Source: Cydia pomonella
Taxonomy: Eukaryota > Arthropoda > Insecta > Lepidoptera > Tortricidae
Direction of reading: 5' to 3'
Assembly (NCBI RefSeq): GCF_033807575.1
Contig: NC_084705.1
Span: 18,780,019 to 18,844,018 of the forward strand
DNA length: 64,000 nucleotides
The notes below the pieces were generated by a model. The model saw only the letters and a list, made by a program, of their open reading frames with translations, did no database searches and was not told the DNA's origin. Positions within the stretch are counted from its first letter, which is position 1. Every line of letters starts with the position of its first letter. Made by a program: the position numbers and the translations under genes. This document shows, piece by piece, positions 23,536 to 34,800 of this stretch.

Positions 23536-23807
23536 CGGCCCGATTCGAAGAATGATTAAGACACGTTTAAGATCTTGGAAAGATCTTTAAAAGATCGATA
23601 AATAAACGACATGTCAAAATTGACGTTTATTTAAATCCGCTGTGATCCCCATAAGAGCTATCTACGATATTTCTAATGTCAAAGTGACATTGGTTGCCCG
23701 AATCGAGCTGCTGCTGTCAATTATACGACATGCAAACGATATCTAAATGAGAACTTATCTAAACCAGAACTTATCGTTATCGTATTTCATTCTTCGAATC
23801 GAGCCGT
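23536..23807 (+). mobile_element. GGCCCGATTCGAA MITE, complete copy
   Basis: 272 bp with inverted ends CGGCCCGATTCGAAGAATGA and TCATTCTTCGAATCGAGCCG. The partner at 1712-1956 is truncated, and 31467-31602 shares only the termini. Confidence 0.85.
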
Positions 23808-24509
23808 ATGCCAGCCTACAGCCTACAGTGAAACAAGAATGTTTGTTTGCGGCGTTGTTTTGAGTCGTTTTTTCCTCAAGATTGGGTTATTTCCACCGCA
23901 GGGCTCTGCATCACATGAGCCTCCGGCCGACACGATAACAAGTAAGTTAAAACAGTTATAGTGCATGAAGTGGACTCGATAAAATCGTATTTATTTACCA
24001 CTATGGATTCACATCCTAAGGGCGCAACTGAGCTTACGTAGGCAACATTATATTATAATGAGTTCGCATGATGGTGGCAAACAGCAAAATTGTTAAATTT
24101 ATCTTATTCTGTTAAATAATTGCGTCCTGTACAATTGCTATATTTATGCTGTATATTTGTCGTTTTTAGGCCATACTTAGAGTATATAATTTTATTAGAT
24201 TTCGACATATTATTGCAAGGTATGATCCTATTTTAGTTTTCCTTTTTGTAATTCCTATTATTTATTGTCAGGTTATACTCCATTTCCTTAAAGCTTCGCT
24301 AACCAATAAAGGTTGTTTAATAATTTAAGAAAGTTAGATAGCGACTTTAGAAATATAAATGAAATACAATTATATTAATGCCTACCTTTGTATCCTGTCT
24401 GTGGAAACCTGTAATTGGCTTCTCTGATACATATTTATTTTAACCTAGTTTTGGTTTACTTTAGCTATTGGTTTTCCGAATAAAATAAAATAAAAAAAAA
24501 CTAAAATAG
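23808..24509. other. Intergenic, nothing recognised
   Basis: A splice-donor-like CAAGTAAGTT occurs near 23939 after a GC-richer stretch, but no coding frame supports an exon. Confidence 0.35.
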
Positions 24510-25512
24510 TACATTACGATACAACTGCAAAAAATAGGATATTTGCAACGAGTGCGGATAAATTTAAATACGACCGAAGAGAATGTGTCAAATCGACACG
24601 AGTTGCGAATTTCCTATTCGAACAAGTACCGTACAACGTTTTACAGTACATGTGGCCCTTTATTTTTTCAATATAGTTACGTAATGTGCTAATTACAGCA
24701 CCAAATGTACCTACTGTAATAGTACATTATGATACAAGTGTGCTAAGTTGGTCATTACACACGAGGCGATATTGTGCGCGCGAGCTGCAAGCGAGCACGC
24801 AATAAGAAAGCCGATGTGTGTAATGACCATAGCACACGAGTTTCATACGACGTTTTTCAACACACTTGCGAGGAAATAAGATACTTAACCGGCCGGCTCG
24901 CCGCGGGCCCCGGCTGTGGGCGGGGCGCCGACTCCCGCCAGTCCACGTTGTAAAATCTACTCGACCAATTTAAGAAGGCTCCATTTCCATACATATCATT
25001 AGCAATCAGTTACCTTTTTAACTCACTCGGATAATATAATGGAAAAAAGCACGAGTGGTATAATATACTGAAAAAAGCACGCGTGTTTAATATCTAGGAT
25101 TATAAGCCAAAAATCGGTGGAATAAAAACGCCGTTTTGAGCAAGTGTGTTGAAATAGTACATTACGATACAAGTGCGAAAAATAGGAAATTCGAAACGAG
25201 TGGCGATAAATTAAAACACGACCGAGTTGCGAATTATCTATTCGCACTTGTATCGAACAACGTTTTACAGTACATATGGCCCTTTAAAAGTTTGACACAG
25301 TAACGTAATATGCTAATCTGCGCACTAGTGCGGTAAAATAGCACCATATGTACTGTAATAGTACATAATGATACAAGTGTGCTAAGTTGGTCATTACACA
25401 CGAGGCGATATTGTGCGCGCGAGCTGTAAGCGAGCGCGCAATAAGAAAGCCGATGTGTGTAATGACCAATGCATATGCGTTTCATACGACGTTTTTCAAC
25501 ACACTTGCGTGG
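24510..25512. repeat. Two-copy repeat block (units near 24510-24875 and 25153-25512)
   Basis: Both units begin AATAGTACATTACGATACAA, contain a hairpin ending in CTATTCG..CAAGT..GTAC and CAACGTTTTACAGTACAT, and close with GGTCATTACACACGAGGCGA..GTGTGTAATGACC and TTTTTCAACACACTTGCG. Between them lie a GC-rich stretch (24890-24950) and an AAGAAGGCTCC..CGGATAATATAATG piece repeated at 26198-26290. Probably composite MITE or satellite-like DNA. Confidence 0.65.
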
Positions 25513-25583
25513 AAAAAAAACAAAATTTATAAATTAGTTTTTTTTTGTCAAAACAGTAAAAGTTTTTCAAAATGGTGACTCAC

Positions 25584-25850
25584 CGTTTTAACATCGAATA
25601 ATTGCACCAAAGCGTGCTGGGCTTGTAGGCACTTATTCGCCAGTTCATTGAAGTAAGCTACCAACACGTTTTCCAAGAAAGACTGGGCGTTTTTGCTGAT
25701 TCTCCATTGAATAAAAGTTTCATATGCCGCCAATTATTTTTCACCCGTTTTTGATGGTAAACGGCTATCGTTCTCGACTCTTGCCTCTTAGTATTACTGG
25801 CAGCGCGTCAATTTTATGTGTTCTACATTTTCAATGCTTGAAAATGTCAT
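25584..25850 (-). pseudogene. Relic exon of a Crypton-type tyrosine recombinase (KIAA1958-like)
   Basis: From an ATG at 25850 one frame runs with three in-frame stops through SRLPSKTGEK and YETFIQWRISKNAQSF to YFNELANK. A 1-bp insertion then shifts to YKPSTLWCNYSMLKR, ending at a consensus donor ACG|GTGAGT (25584/25583). These are hallmarks of the N-terminal, core-binding-like domain of Crypton-derived recombinase proteins. No further exon or catalytic Arg/Tyr region is visible to the left, where the repeat block begins. Nonfunctional. Confidence 0.7.
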
Positions 25851-26197
25851 TTTCGTCAATATATAAACTAAAAACATGCATAACTGAAATACTAATACTA
25901 CTGACAAATACGGAAAATGGCTGGCGCGTTATTTTTTTACGAACGATTCCAATGCGCGCGCAAGGCAAAGGCGCGAACGAAATCGACAAACAGCCAATTG
26001 AAAAAATTTAAAAAAGCTAATATTTTCGTATTTCTATTCGACGGATGTAGGTCAAATCGATAAAATGTTATGTTTATTCATGAATGTAATTTACGAGATA
26101 ACTTAATCTATAAATTATGTTTGGTGTGACAAAACCTCTTTGAACTAACATTTGAAACCTAATAGTTGGTTAAATTTTTTTTTTATTATTCGAACAA

Positions 26198-26290
26198 ATT
26201 AAGAAGGCTCCGTTTCTATGCAATGCATATTATTAGCAATCTAATACCTTCTTAACTCAGTCGGATAATATAATGAAAAAGCCCAAGTGT
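26198..26290. repeat. Third partial copy of the AAGAAGGCTCC repeat
   Basis: Shares AAATTAAGAAGGCTCCG..ATTAGCAATC..CTCAGTCGGATAATATAATG with 24965-25045. Confidence 0.6.
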
Positions 26291-26428
26291 TGACTTCAAA
26301 AGAGGAAGAGATCCTTAATTCGTCGGTTAATCTTTTAAATGTATGTTATTAAATCGATTCCAAAAAATATTTTTCTGTTTAAAATAGTATGCTCTCTAGT
26401 TGGTCCCATTCTCATCAAGTCAAGATCA

Positions 26429-26690
26429 GTACCCCTAGTGTAACTTTGATCGACATCATAACGTGACGAACGCTTTTGCGTTAAGTCTCATTTTGTACAG
26501 TACCCCTAGTGTAAATAAATTCGATTTCCAAACGTGACGTACGCGTTTGCGTTTAGTCTCATTTTGTATTGGATTTCGAAAGAGCGTGCCAAGCGGGACG
26601 TTTTGGAACCTCAAAATCCTATACAAAATGAGACTTAACGCAAACGCGTTCGTCACGTTATGATGTCGATCAAAGTTACACTAGGGGTAC
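26429..26690. mobile_element. GTACCCCTAGTGTAA MITE with an extra third arm
   Basis: 26500-26690 is a 191-bp copy of the element at 12102-12292. A further arm at 26429-26499, equal to the reverse complement of the right arm, is joined directly in front, so three GTACCCCTAGTG-type ends occur in a row. Confidence 0.8.
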
Positions 26691-27221
26691 TGATAACGGG
26701 ATCCCTTAAATTAGATATAGGCATACTTATATAAAATGTACATTTTAACATATGTATGTGTCATCAAGTACCACTTTTAGTTTAATGATGATTATTTTAT
26801 ACGATGGTATGTATTCCTAAATCATACCTAAACTTTTTGGCTCTTTTATAAGCTTAGATTATGTTACTGAATAAAATGTATCTTTATACGGACTTCAGTA
26901 TTTTCAGTACCATCAGTACCATTTTGCGAAATAGACCTGCTGAAAAAATAAATTCATATAGTTTAGTTACCTTCACGAAAAGAAGTGCGGTTATTTGACA
27001 TGTGTAATATTGCATAATCTAGAAAAGCGTTTAAGCTTGTATTTTACAAATCAACAATCCTACAAATACGTAGCTGTCGTGACATACCTTTATTCTTTGT
27101 GATACGCTTTCACAAAAGTGACATATTTGTACACTGCAAACACGTAACGAATACATATTTGGAATGAATGTGGTACATTTTTTTGTTTACATTTTAACAC
27201 TTTAGTCGAATTGTATTTATA
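26691..27221. other. Intergenic, nothing recognised
   Basis: AT-rich. No exon seen. Confidence 0.4.
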
Positions 27222-27659
27222 GTTGTTAGATTTGTAGCTGGCCCTCAACGGTTTATCCTTTGTCCATTATTAACTAAAACGGCGCGTGCCACTACCTGCA
27301 AAAAAAGGGCCCGGTCACTGTAACCGGTTATTTAATTACAACTCCTATGGTAATTGAAATAAGATTCAAAATGAACAAATGGAAAAATAATTTGCGAGTT
27401 CTTGTGTGGTCACTATACGGTTACTGAGTGCCGGCGAGTCTAACGCTACCGAACCAGCCTAAAATGTGTCCTCGATATGCGTAACAAAGACGCGTTATCG
27501 GAGAGCACACCTACACTGGTTTTTTGAGCGTTGGACTAGCCCGCGCTCAGGTGCCAATTAGAATTATACGACTCTTTTTTTGCAGGTAGTGGCACGCGCC
27601 GTTTTAGTTAACAATGGACAAAAGATAAGCCGTTGAGGGCCAGCTACAAATCTAACAAC
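27222..27659. mobile_element. 438-bp MITE with long TIRs and TTATA duplication
   Basis: TIRs of about 85 bp (start GTTGTTAGATTTGTAGCTGG) with few differences, flanked by TTATA at 27217-27221 and 27660-27664. A 3-bp TTA site, typical of PIF/Harbinger, is also possible. The interior is non-coding. Confidence 0.85.
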
Positions 27660-28377
27660 TTATACACTTGTAAAGTTTTGTGGGATAGGTCACTGTGGGA
27701 TAGGGACAACCAAATAGCCGCTATAAATAGATAGATAGATATACCAAAAAAAAAAAACCCTAAACCATCATGACCCGCTACGTCACTTAGAATTTCAATT
27801 AACGGTTTCCTCTGGAAAGGCCGTAACGATTAGTCGCCACAGTACATCAAAAGGTCTGTATTCATAAGCGGTGGCTATAAAAATTCATACCATAACGTGA
27901 AGGGTGTGTGTGGAATTAATAACATTATATTATATTATGGAGGAATGCTACCCACCCACGACAACGTTCATAAAAAATACTTCTTTTAATAAAAATATAG
28001 TAACGTAGAAACATTATAAAAGGTATACATAATTACGGGTAATTACCTATTTAATTGCTTACTTATTACTTACGATAAGACTAGTTAATTTCAAAATTTA
28101 TATTCGTTGGTATTTTTAATTATAACCATCACAATGAATTCGAGTTAAGGTCCACGAAATATAACATAATACGTGTTTTAAAAGCGGATGGCTAAAATTT
28201 TAATTTGGTGGATTATGATCTGATTTTGAAGATTTTTATGAATGACCTGCTAAATGACGGGTAAGTCACTAATACATATATTTATATTGATAAATCAAGG
28301 CATCGATGTAGGTACAATTATTAATGAAATGCGTAGTATTTTTATAGTAAAGTTTTGAGTTTAGAGTCCCATCCCAT
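27660..28377. other. Intergenic, nothing recognised
   Basis: Includes a GATA microsatellite near 27730 and an A12 run. No exon seen. Confidence 0.4.
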
Positions 28378-28815
28378 TTGAGGCAGACCACAAGCTGTGC
28401 TGGCTCAGCAGCGGAGTCCGCGGCACGGGCTAAGCACGCGAAGTACGCCGCGCTGGAATCTTCGTACGACTTTGTGCCGGTGGCGATCGAGACGGCAGGG
28501 CCTTGGGGGTCAGAGGCTCGCGCTTTTATTAAAGAATTAGGGCGCCGTTTGCGCGAGAGGGGCTGCGATCCTCGCTCTGGGTCGTATTTGGTTCAGCAGG
28601 TTTCCATTGCAGTTCAGCGGGGAAACGCAGCGGGAATAATGGGGACCATTGAGCCGGATACGATTCAGGGTGGATTATTTTATATTTATTTTTTAATCTG
28701 TATGTTTTTGTTTTTATTATTATTTTAACGAATGTATCGTGTTGTATTTTAAGTTACTTGTGTTTTTAAGAATTGCATAAATGATAAATTGGTTCAAGAA
28801 TAAATATTATTATTG
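28378..28815 (+). pseudogene. 5'-truncated LINE: C-terminal domain and 3' UTR
   Basis: About 100 codons are open: AGSAAESAARAKHAKYAALE, then FVPVAIETAGPWGSEARAF and VQQVSIAVQRGNAAGIMGT. From memory this matches the segment that follows a PD-(D/E)XK-like endonuclease region in some animal LINE proteins. The frame runs into a 3' UTR ending AATAAATATTATTATTG. Sharply more GC-rich than its surroundings. Truncated upstream of the HLPxTT junction. Confidence 0.75.
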
Positions 28816-29296
28816 TTTAGAGTTACATGAAAATATCCGTCAGGTACATATGTCAACGGCAAACGTCTAATGTCTAAAAACAAATGTAAAGCATACTTAA
28901 GTGGCCGAAATAGATGGATGTATGTATCATGGGTTACCTATTGAAAGGTCAGTAGTGCTCTCAATAAATTTCTACAATTTAATAAAGGTCTATGTATGTT
29001 CCTTGGGGTCTAAGCTTGTATTTAATTCATCAGGTTATCAAAACAAGGTTCAATCATGTCAAAAACAGTTATCAAAAGAAGGGGGAAAACATTTGACGAG
29101 TTATTTCCACTTCCGTTTTTTATTATAGCCATTCCAAGTTTCATGGTTTTATCTGGATGCGACTATACAAGGTTCTATTTTAATTAGTGAGAGCATATTT
29201 ATTTAGGAAAAGACTCATTTAATTTCATAAGACGTTGTCGTTCTTTAACATTAATACGATTCGATTTTCACAAGTTATTTCATTTAACTTAGTAGG
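28816..29296. other. Intergenic, nothing recognised
   Basis: No exon or family recognised. Confidence 0.4.
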
Positions 29297-29481
29297 TACA
29301 GTCAGCATCAAAAGTAGCGGATGAGACAACGCGCCAAAAGTATCTGATATTCTGGATAACTTTTCCAAGTATAGATAAATTTCTACAATTCGCGCTCTAA
29401 AGTATATCTTTCTTAAGCAGTTACAGAATGGTAGATACTTATGAAACGTTATTTGATCCGCTACTTTTGATGCTGACTGTA
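29297..29481. mobile_element. CAGTCAGCATC foldback MITE, copy 1 (short)
   Basis: 185-bp TA-bounded palindrome, about 40 bp shorter than the others because the central ATTAAAGACATCACTTTTTG segment is missing. Confidence 0.85.
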
Positions 29482-31466
29482 CCTAAGTTTCAGTTCGTAG
29501 GTAACTTAATTGTTACAAGTACCCTGCAACGGAGCTGGCAAAACCGTGGCATATGACAGTTTTATGTCAAGGTTGGCGATTACGATGATCCATTTTGCTT
29601 AAACTTTATTGTACGGAAGATTAATAAAATTGAACGAGAACCTTATTGGCCCTCTTCCGATATAATCCGGTAAATGCGTTTCAATGTCTCTGTTATTTTG
29701 TTTATGAAATCACGTTGTTTTCAGAATTTATTTCAAATATTAATATGGATTTTTTTACGCTTAATCCTATTGTTGTTTGAAAACAAAGAAGAAAATATTT
29801 TTTTGTATTTTAATTTGCTTGTAGTAGTGATAAACCTGACGTCCAACTGCCACACATTTGCTGGCTCCCCAGTTAACAAATAAGAACTTAACAGCTACCG
29901 TCGTAAGATGCGAATCATCGAAGCGATCAGTAACTACCCGAAATCTGAATAAAGAACAACCACTTTGATAATAACACGTATGTAAGTCAAACTATTTTTT
30001 TATTCTAAAAAGCTCTAACTAAGCTGACTCAAAAAGTGTTCTGTAGTAAGTGTCAAGTATTTTTCTTACCGACCTATGTAAATTACTTTGGGTACAGACA
30101 AAAACTTGGCACCTGAGCACTTTGTCCCTGCTATTTACATAATTTTAACGCGGAATTGAACGCGCTGTACCTTTGTTTTGGCAAACAATTTCGTATACGG
30201 TGGTTGTTAAAATAGATTTGCAAATGTTTGTATCAGAATTTATTATGCTCTGATCCATTGTTATGCATACAATTTAAGCGGTTAAATTATTACCTATGCT
30301 TACAAATCTGGTTGTATAGGTATACAGTCAGTGAATTTAACGTGATTTTAATGTTATTAAAATGAATGTCTAATTTTCTGATTTTTTATAATAACTAAGT
30401 CAACTAAATATGTATTTTTGATATAACTGCAAACTTAAACTAGGCGTAGGTTATAGTGCTATTTTTTCTAGCTATCCTGGAAGAATTTTTTTATTTAGTC
30501 TCAACAACGAGTACTAGAGCACAATTAACTTTTGATGTTTTTTCGAGCGGCAATGTATTTCGTACATCATAGGCACTAAACTAAGCAAAAATTTTACTAT
30601 CGTACAAGGTGACAATATTAGTAAGTACATAGTTATTAAAGAAAACACATTCACCGCTGAGTTAAGAGTTTAGCGGAAATGCTTCAAAACGACAAGTACT
30701 TAAGTAGATACGTAAAAAAAACTGTTAACATCCTTATTAAGTCTTAATATTTATGTTCACTTTATTTATTTAATCTCACTGCATCGTTTTTTAATTCACC
30801 TACAATAATCTTACCAGATTTATACAAGAACAAAGAATATTGGAAAAAATAATATAGGTAATCCGCGAGATATTAGCTTTCGCACGTTTCAATTATCCTG
30901 GGATCAGATAAATTCCTCGACAAACAGACATAATGGGCCATTTTATGTATTATCTATATTACATTCTTATTTTCACAAAATAAATACTAGTTTTTCCAAA
31001 TAATTACCCATGAAAATGCCAATAACGCAAATAAAACAAAACAAATAAATTATCCATGATGAAAGATATACATCTATATAATAAATCACAGTTAGCAAAC
31101 ATAATATTTACTTTTTTTTCTAAATTTAATACATTTTTAAAGTACTTAGACAATATACAAGATAGTAGAAGTGAGGTGAACTCGTTAACTAAAAATATCT
31201 ACAGCCACTGCTCTACTTTTAAATATCTGTTCGTGACTTGGTCAACAATGTGTAGTAGCTGTAGGCACCTTTCAAAATCTGAAACAAATGTAAAAGTTTT
31301 GATTGTTATATTAATCAAAAAAATGCAAACTCATTTAATGCATTCGCGGAATGTAAATGTTTGTGCATTTAATCCGTAAACCTCAAAATTGACGAATTTA
31401 GTAACGTTTAAATTCAAATACTAATTTTGTAACTTACTAATGCATTGACATAGCATCTACAAACAT
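29482..31466. other. Downstream side of the OR gene, nothing recognised
   Basis: About 2 kb of AT-rich DNA where the last receptor exon would be expected. None was found. The 107-codon plus frame at 31056-31379 shows no family features. Confidence 0.4.
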
Positions 31467-31602
31467 GGCCCGATTCGAACTGATACGTCACATATTAGGT
31501 CGTCACGTTTGACACTGACTTATCCTATCTATATCGTATCTCTAGACCTATCGTATCGTACCTAATTTTTGACATACTTATCTTATAATTCGAATTAGGC
31601 CG
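31467..31602. mobile_element. 136-bp GGCCCGATTCGAA MITE
   Basis: Ends GGCCCGATTCGAAC and ATTCGAATTAGGCC are inverted repeats. Interior TATCTATATCGTATC/GTATCGTACC is unlike the longer family members. It lies 88 bp from OR exon 4. Confidence 0.7.
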
Positions 31603-31689
31603 TAAGCCGTTAGTACAATAACAGTAGCTGGTACCTAAAAGTATACCTGATAATAATAATACGTCAAATAAGTTTCTAGAAAAACTTAC

Positions 31690-31842
31690 ACTTATAAAAG
31701 TGGGTAGAGTTAGATTGGTGAAAGGCCCTGCAGAAAATACAATCTCTTTGCGGTACTGCCCCAGTAATATGACGAGGTCCTTGCGGAGAGCATTCTCAGA
31801 CCACCATCTGCTTTCGTAGGGGCCGTGGATTACATTCTCGCT
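31690..31842 (-). CDS. Odorant receptor exon 4
   Basis: A 153-bp, 51-codon exon with a TTTCAG acceptor and a GTAAGT donor, phase 0. The product begins SENVIHGPYESRWW and ends in the SAGPFTNLTLPTFIS stretch that leads into membrane segment 7. The family normally has one more short exon (about 15-25 codons, often with a Tyr-Ser-Tyr-Phe-like motif). I scanned the minus strand down to about 26700 by eye and did not find it. Confidence 0.93.
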
Positions 31843-34800
31843 CTGAAATAAGTATTAAACTGTGAAATTAATTTCTAAGCGTACTGAAGTGGACGAAAGT
31901 ATGTCATCTGTTTCATAATGAGTTTTAGAATTTTTTAAGATAGTTGATATTAATTAGTAGGTAAGTGGGTTAATTTAAGAAATCCTTAGATTAGGCATTG
32001 GATATAAATCGTGTCTCCACTCAAATCACGTGTATGGTTACTGTTGCTAACTATACTTTTAATTAATTGCAGCACAGATTGATGAATGATTTCATGAAAT
32101 TACTTACAGTGTACATTACATCGTTGCTGTGCCAGCAATACATAAAGAGTTGAGATACCCCGAACACAAGATATTCAACTTGTAATATCGTTTGCATCAT
32201 ACTAGTTCCATACTGAAAATAAAAGATTTATGTTTTATGTACGAGTATGTTACAAGTATACTACTGAGATATACTAAGAGTACTGCTCCCAAACAAACTC
32301 CGGAAAATTAAAAAGCAGGTAGTAAATGGGGCTATTGATTCTTATAAAATAGTTATAAAAAATAATATTTACTGTATTCTATTTAATGCGGACTGATGCC
32401 TACTTCCCGTATGTTTTTAAATGTTAAGTAGTGAATTTCTGCACCATCAACAAGTTTGTATTTAACAAGTTAGCTTTTGGACCATCCCCGAGTATTATTT
32501 TGTGTCTAATTTCATGCGAAAATTGAAAGGACCATTTTAAAAGAAGAGACCTTCCTCTTCCTTTACTTTGTGTAAGGACTTTGTTATTGAAACAACGACA
32601 TATTGGAACCTTATTGTTTATACATATGTCTATTCTTGTTACTCTAATGGTGTTATTAAATATCGAATGAGACTACTATGGTTCGACCTAATAATCGACT
32701 TTGCCCTTACACGCCCTTTGAAATTTAAATTGAAAAGAATATTTATATTTTGTTTTCTCCCAGAAGTCGTCGGCAACATCAAGGGCCCTGTAGAGTTGGG
32801 TTGGCAGGAGTAGTGCCGTCAACCCACCATCACGCAAAATAGGCGCGAATTGCGACGTCGAGTTGCGGAAACCTAGCCCGCGAATACGAATACGAATATA
32901 TTGTTTTAATTTTAAATTTCACATCTCTCTTACCCTTACATCTATCTTATCCTTTTCATCTATCTGCATCATGTCTTCCTTATTTTAGTTGATTTTCTCA
33001 TTTTAGCCCCGATCCTGGTCGATGAAATCAGTATCCTTACCTACCATGTTTTGTATATTTATGGGGTTTGTTGAGAGAATCATGAATTACTTATATTTTA
33101 AGCATTTAAGAATATTTAAGAAAACAGGCAAAAATTGGCCGTTCCTCATCTTAAATCTGAAACTACTGGGCCTAAAATTTAGAGTTATATGTGGGTCGAT
33201 CTCACATAAAAATAACTTAAAAAAAATTGTGTGCTATACAGAACCGTTTGGGCTCCAATCTGATTCGCATACCATACCACGACTGCTTACCATAGGACGT
33301 ATTTGTATTTTTTTAAGTCTAATCGAAGTTAAATCAATGTAAACAAAAAAAAATACATATGCTAAAATAAATGGAATAAATCTACGTAAAACTAAACAAG
33401 ATTATTTAGTTTAGTGAAACATACATGCGAGCAAAGAAACGGGACGACTAATATATGTTTGACTTTCGCATTCAATCACATTCCTAATTTTCACGCTATG
33501 AAGAAAAACATTGAAATTTTATTTCTTTCAGGTTTGACTGAAAAAATCCCTGTTTTCTAGTACTAAGCAAAGAAGCTAAATACGTTTTTAAACAAAAGAT
33601 TTTATTTTGAATATTAGTAGGTAATTGCTGTTTCCAACCCAACATCTTGCACATTTTAATTCGTTTTGACATCGATTTAATTAATTTCATAAGGCCATTT
33701 TGTGTTATTACGTCCCATTCCTTCAGTTAAACCGCTTTTGGGTCCACGCTAGATGGTCCAAGATCCTGCTGCCGTCCTATCTCTAAAACCGCTCAAAGCT
33801 GCATAATACCAGTTTTCATTTGGATAAATATTCTAAAAGAGAAAAGAATTCTCTATCGACTGGTCTTGGAATCATATTTTTATCTGTTGTAGTTACGGAG
33901 ATACAGACTCGACCTAACACGCTAACTGCATTATAATTTGATACTTCTCAATACTATAAAATCGCAAACCTACATTATTCTTCTATAAGTAATATAAAAG
34001 CGCTTAGCCAGTTTTTTATTTTAATTAATCTTTTACGTTATACATAGCTAAAACACATTTACTTTGAAAAACTATTAATATGTTTTATCAAGTACAATTT
34101 TTTTTATTAAATACTACACAAAAAAACAGTTACTATACTTAAACATGGCTAACGTTCTTTAACCGTTTGTGTAAAAGACTTTTATTGCGATTCATGTAAC
34201 AAATACATCACTAAAACCTATTTAGTGTGCTTAACGGGTAATTATGTTTGAGAAAAATAATAATAATACAACAGTTAAACACGGCCAACCAACAATACCA
34301 CGCTAAAACCCCGCTAAGTGTAAAACATATTCCCTTGAATTTTATTACGTAAGGCAGACAGTTTAACAATGCGCCATGCGCTGTAAGTTGTCTTTTTTAT
34401 TCGGTGACTGATGGATGCATGCTTATATAAAAAAAAAAAAACAAAAACCGAAAGTAAGTGCTACGATTTACATACAAAAATGGAGAACGATAAACTAATG
34501 ATAATTCACGTCGGTGGTGGATTTCTACGTAGCGAGAACATGGTCACTACGAAGACATGATCTAATTTAAAAAGCAACTATATACTTAATAGAGAGTTGC
34601 TGGAATTGCTTAAACATATTAAGTTGGTCTTCCAAAGGTCTAAGTAGCAAGTGTCAGCATAAACTAATATAGTAAGTAAGAGGGATTGAGCTAATGCAAT
34701 CTTAGTGGAGTAATGTTTCGAACTCTGCGGAGTGATGCTTTTATATCAAAAAAATTCCTTCTAAACTCGCTCATCTGAGGTATCCATGATAGAGAAACAG

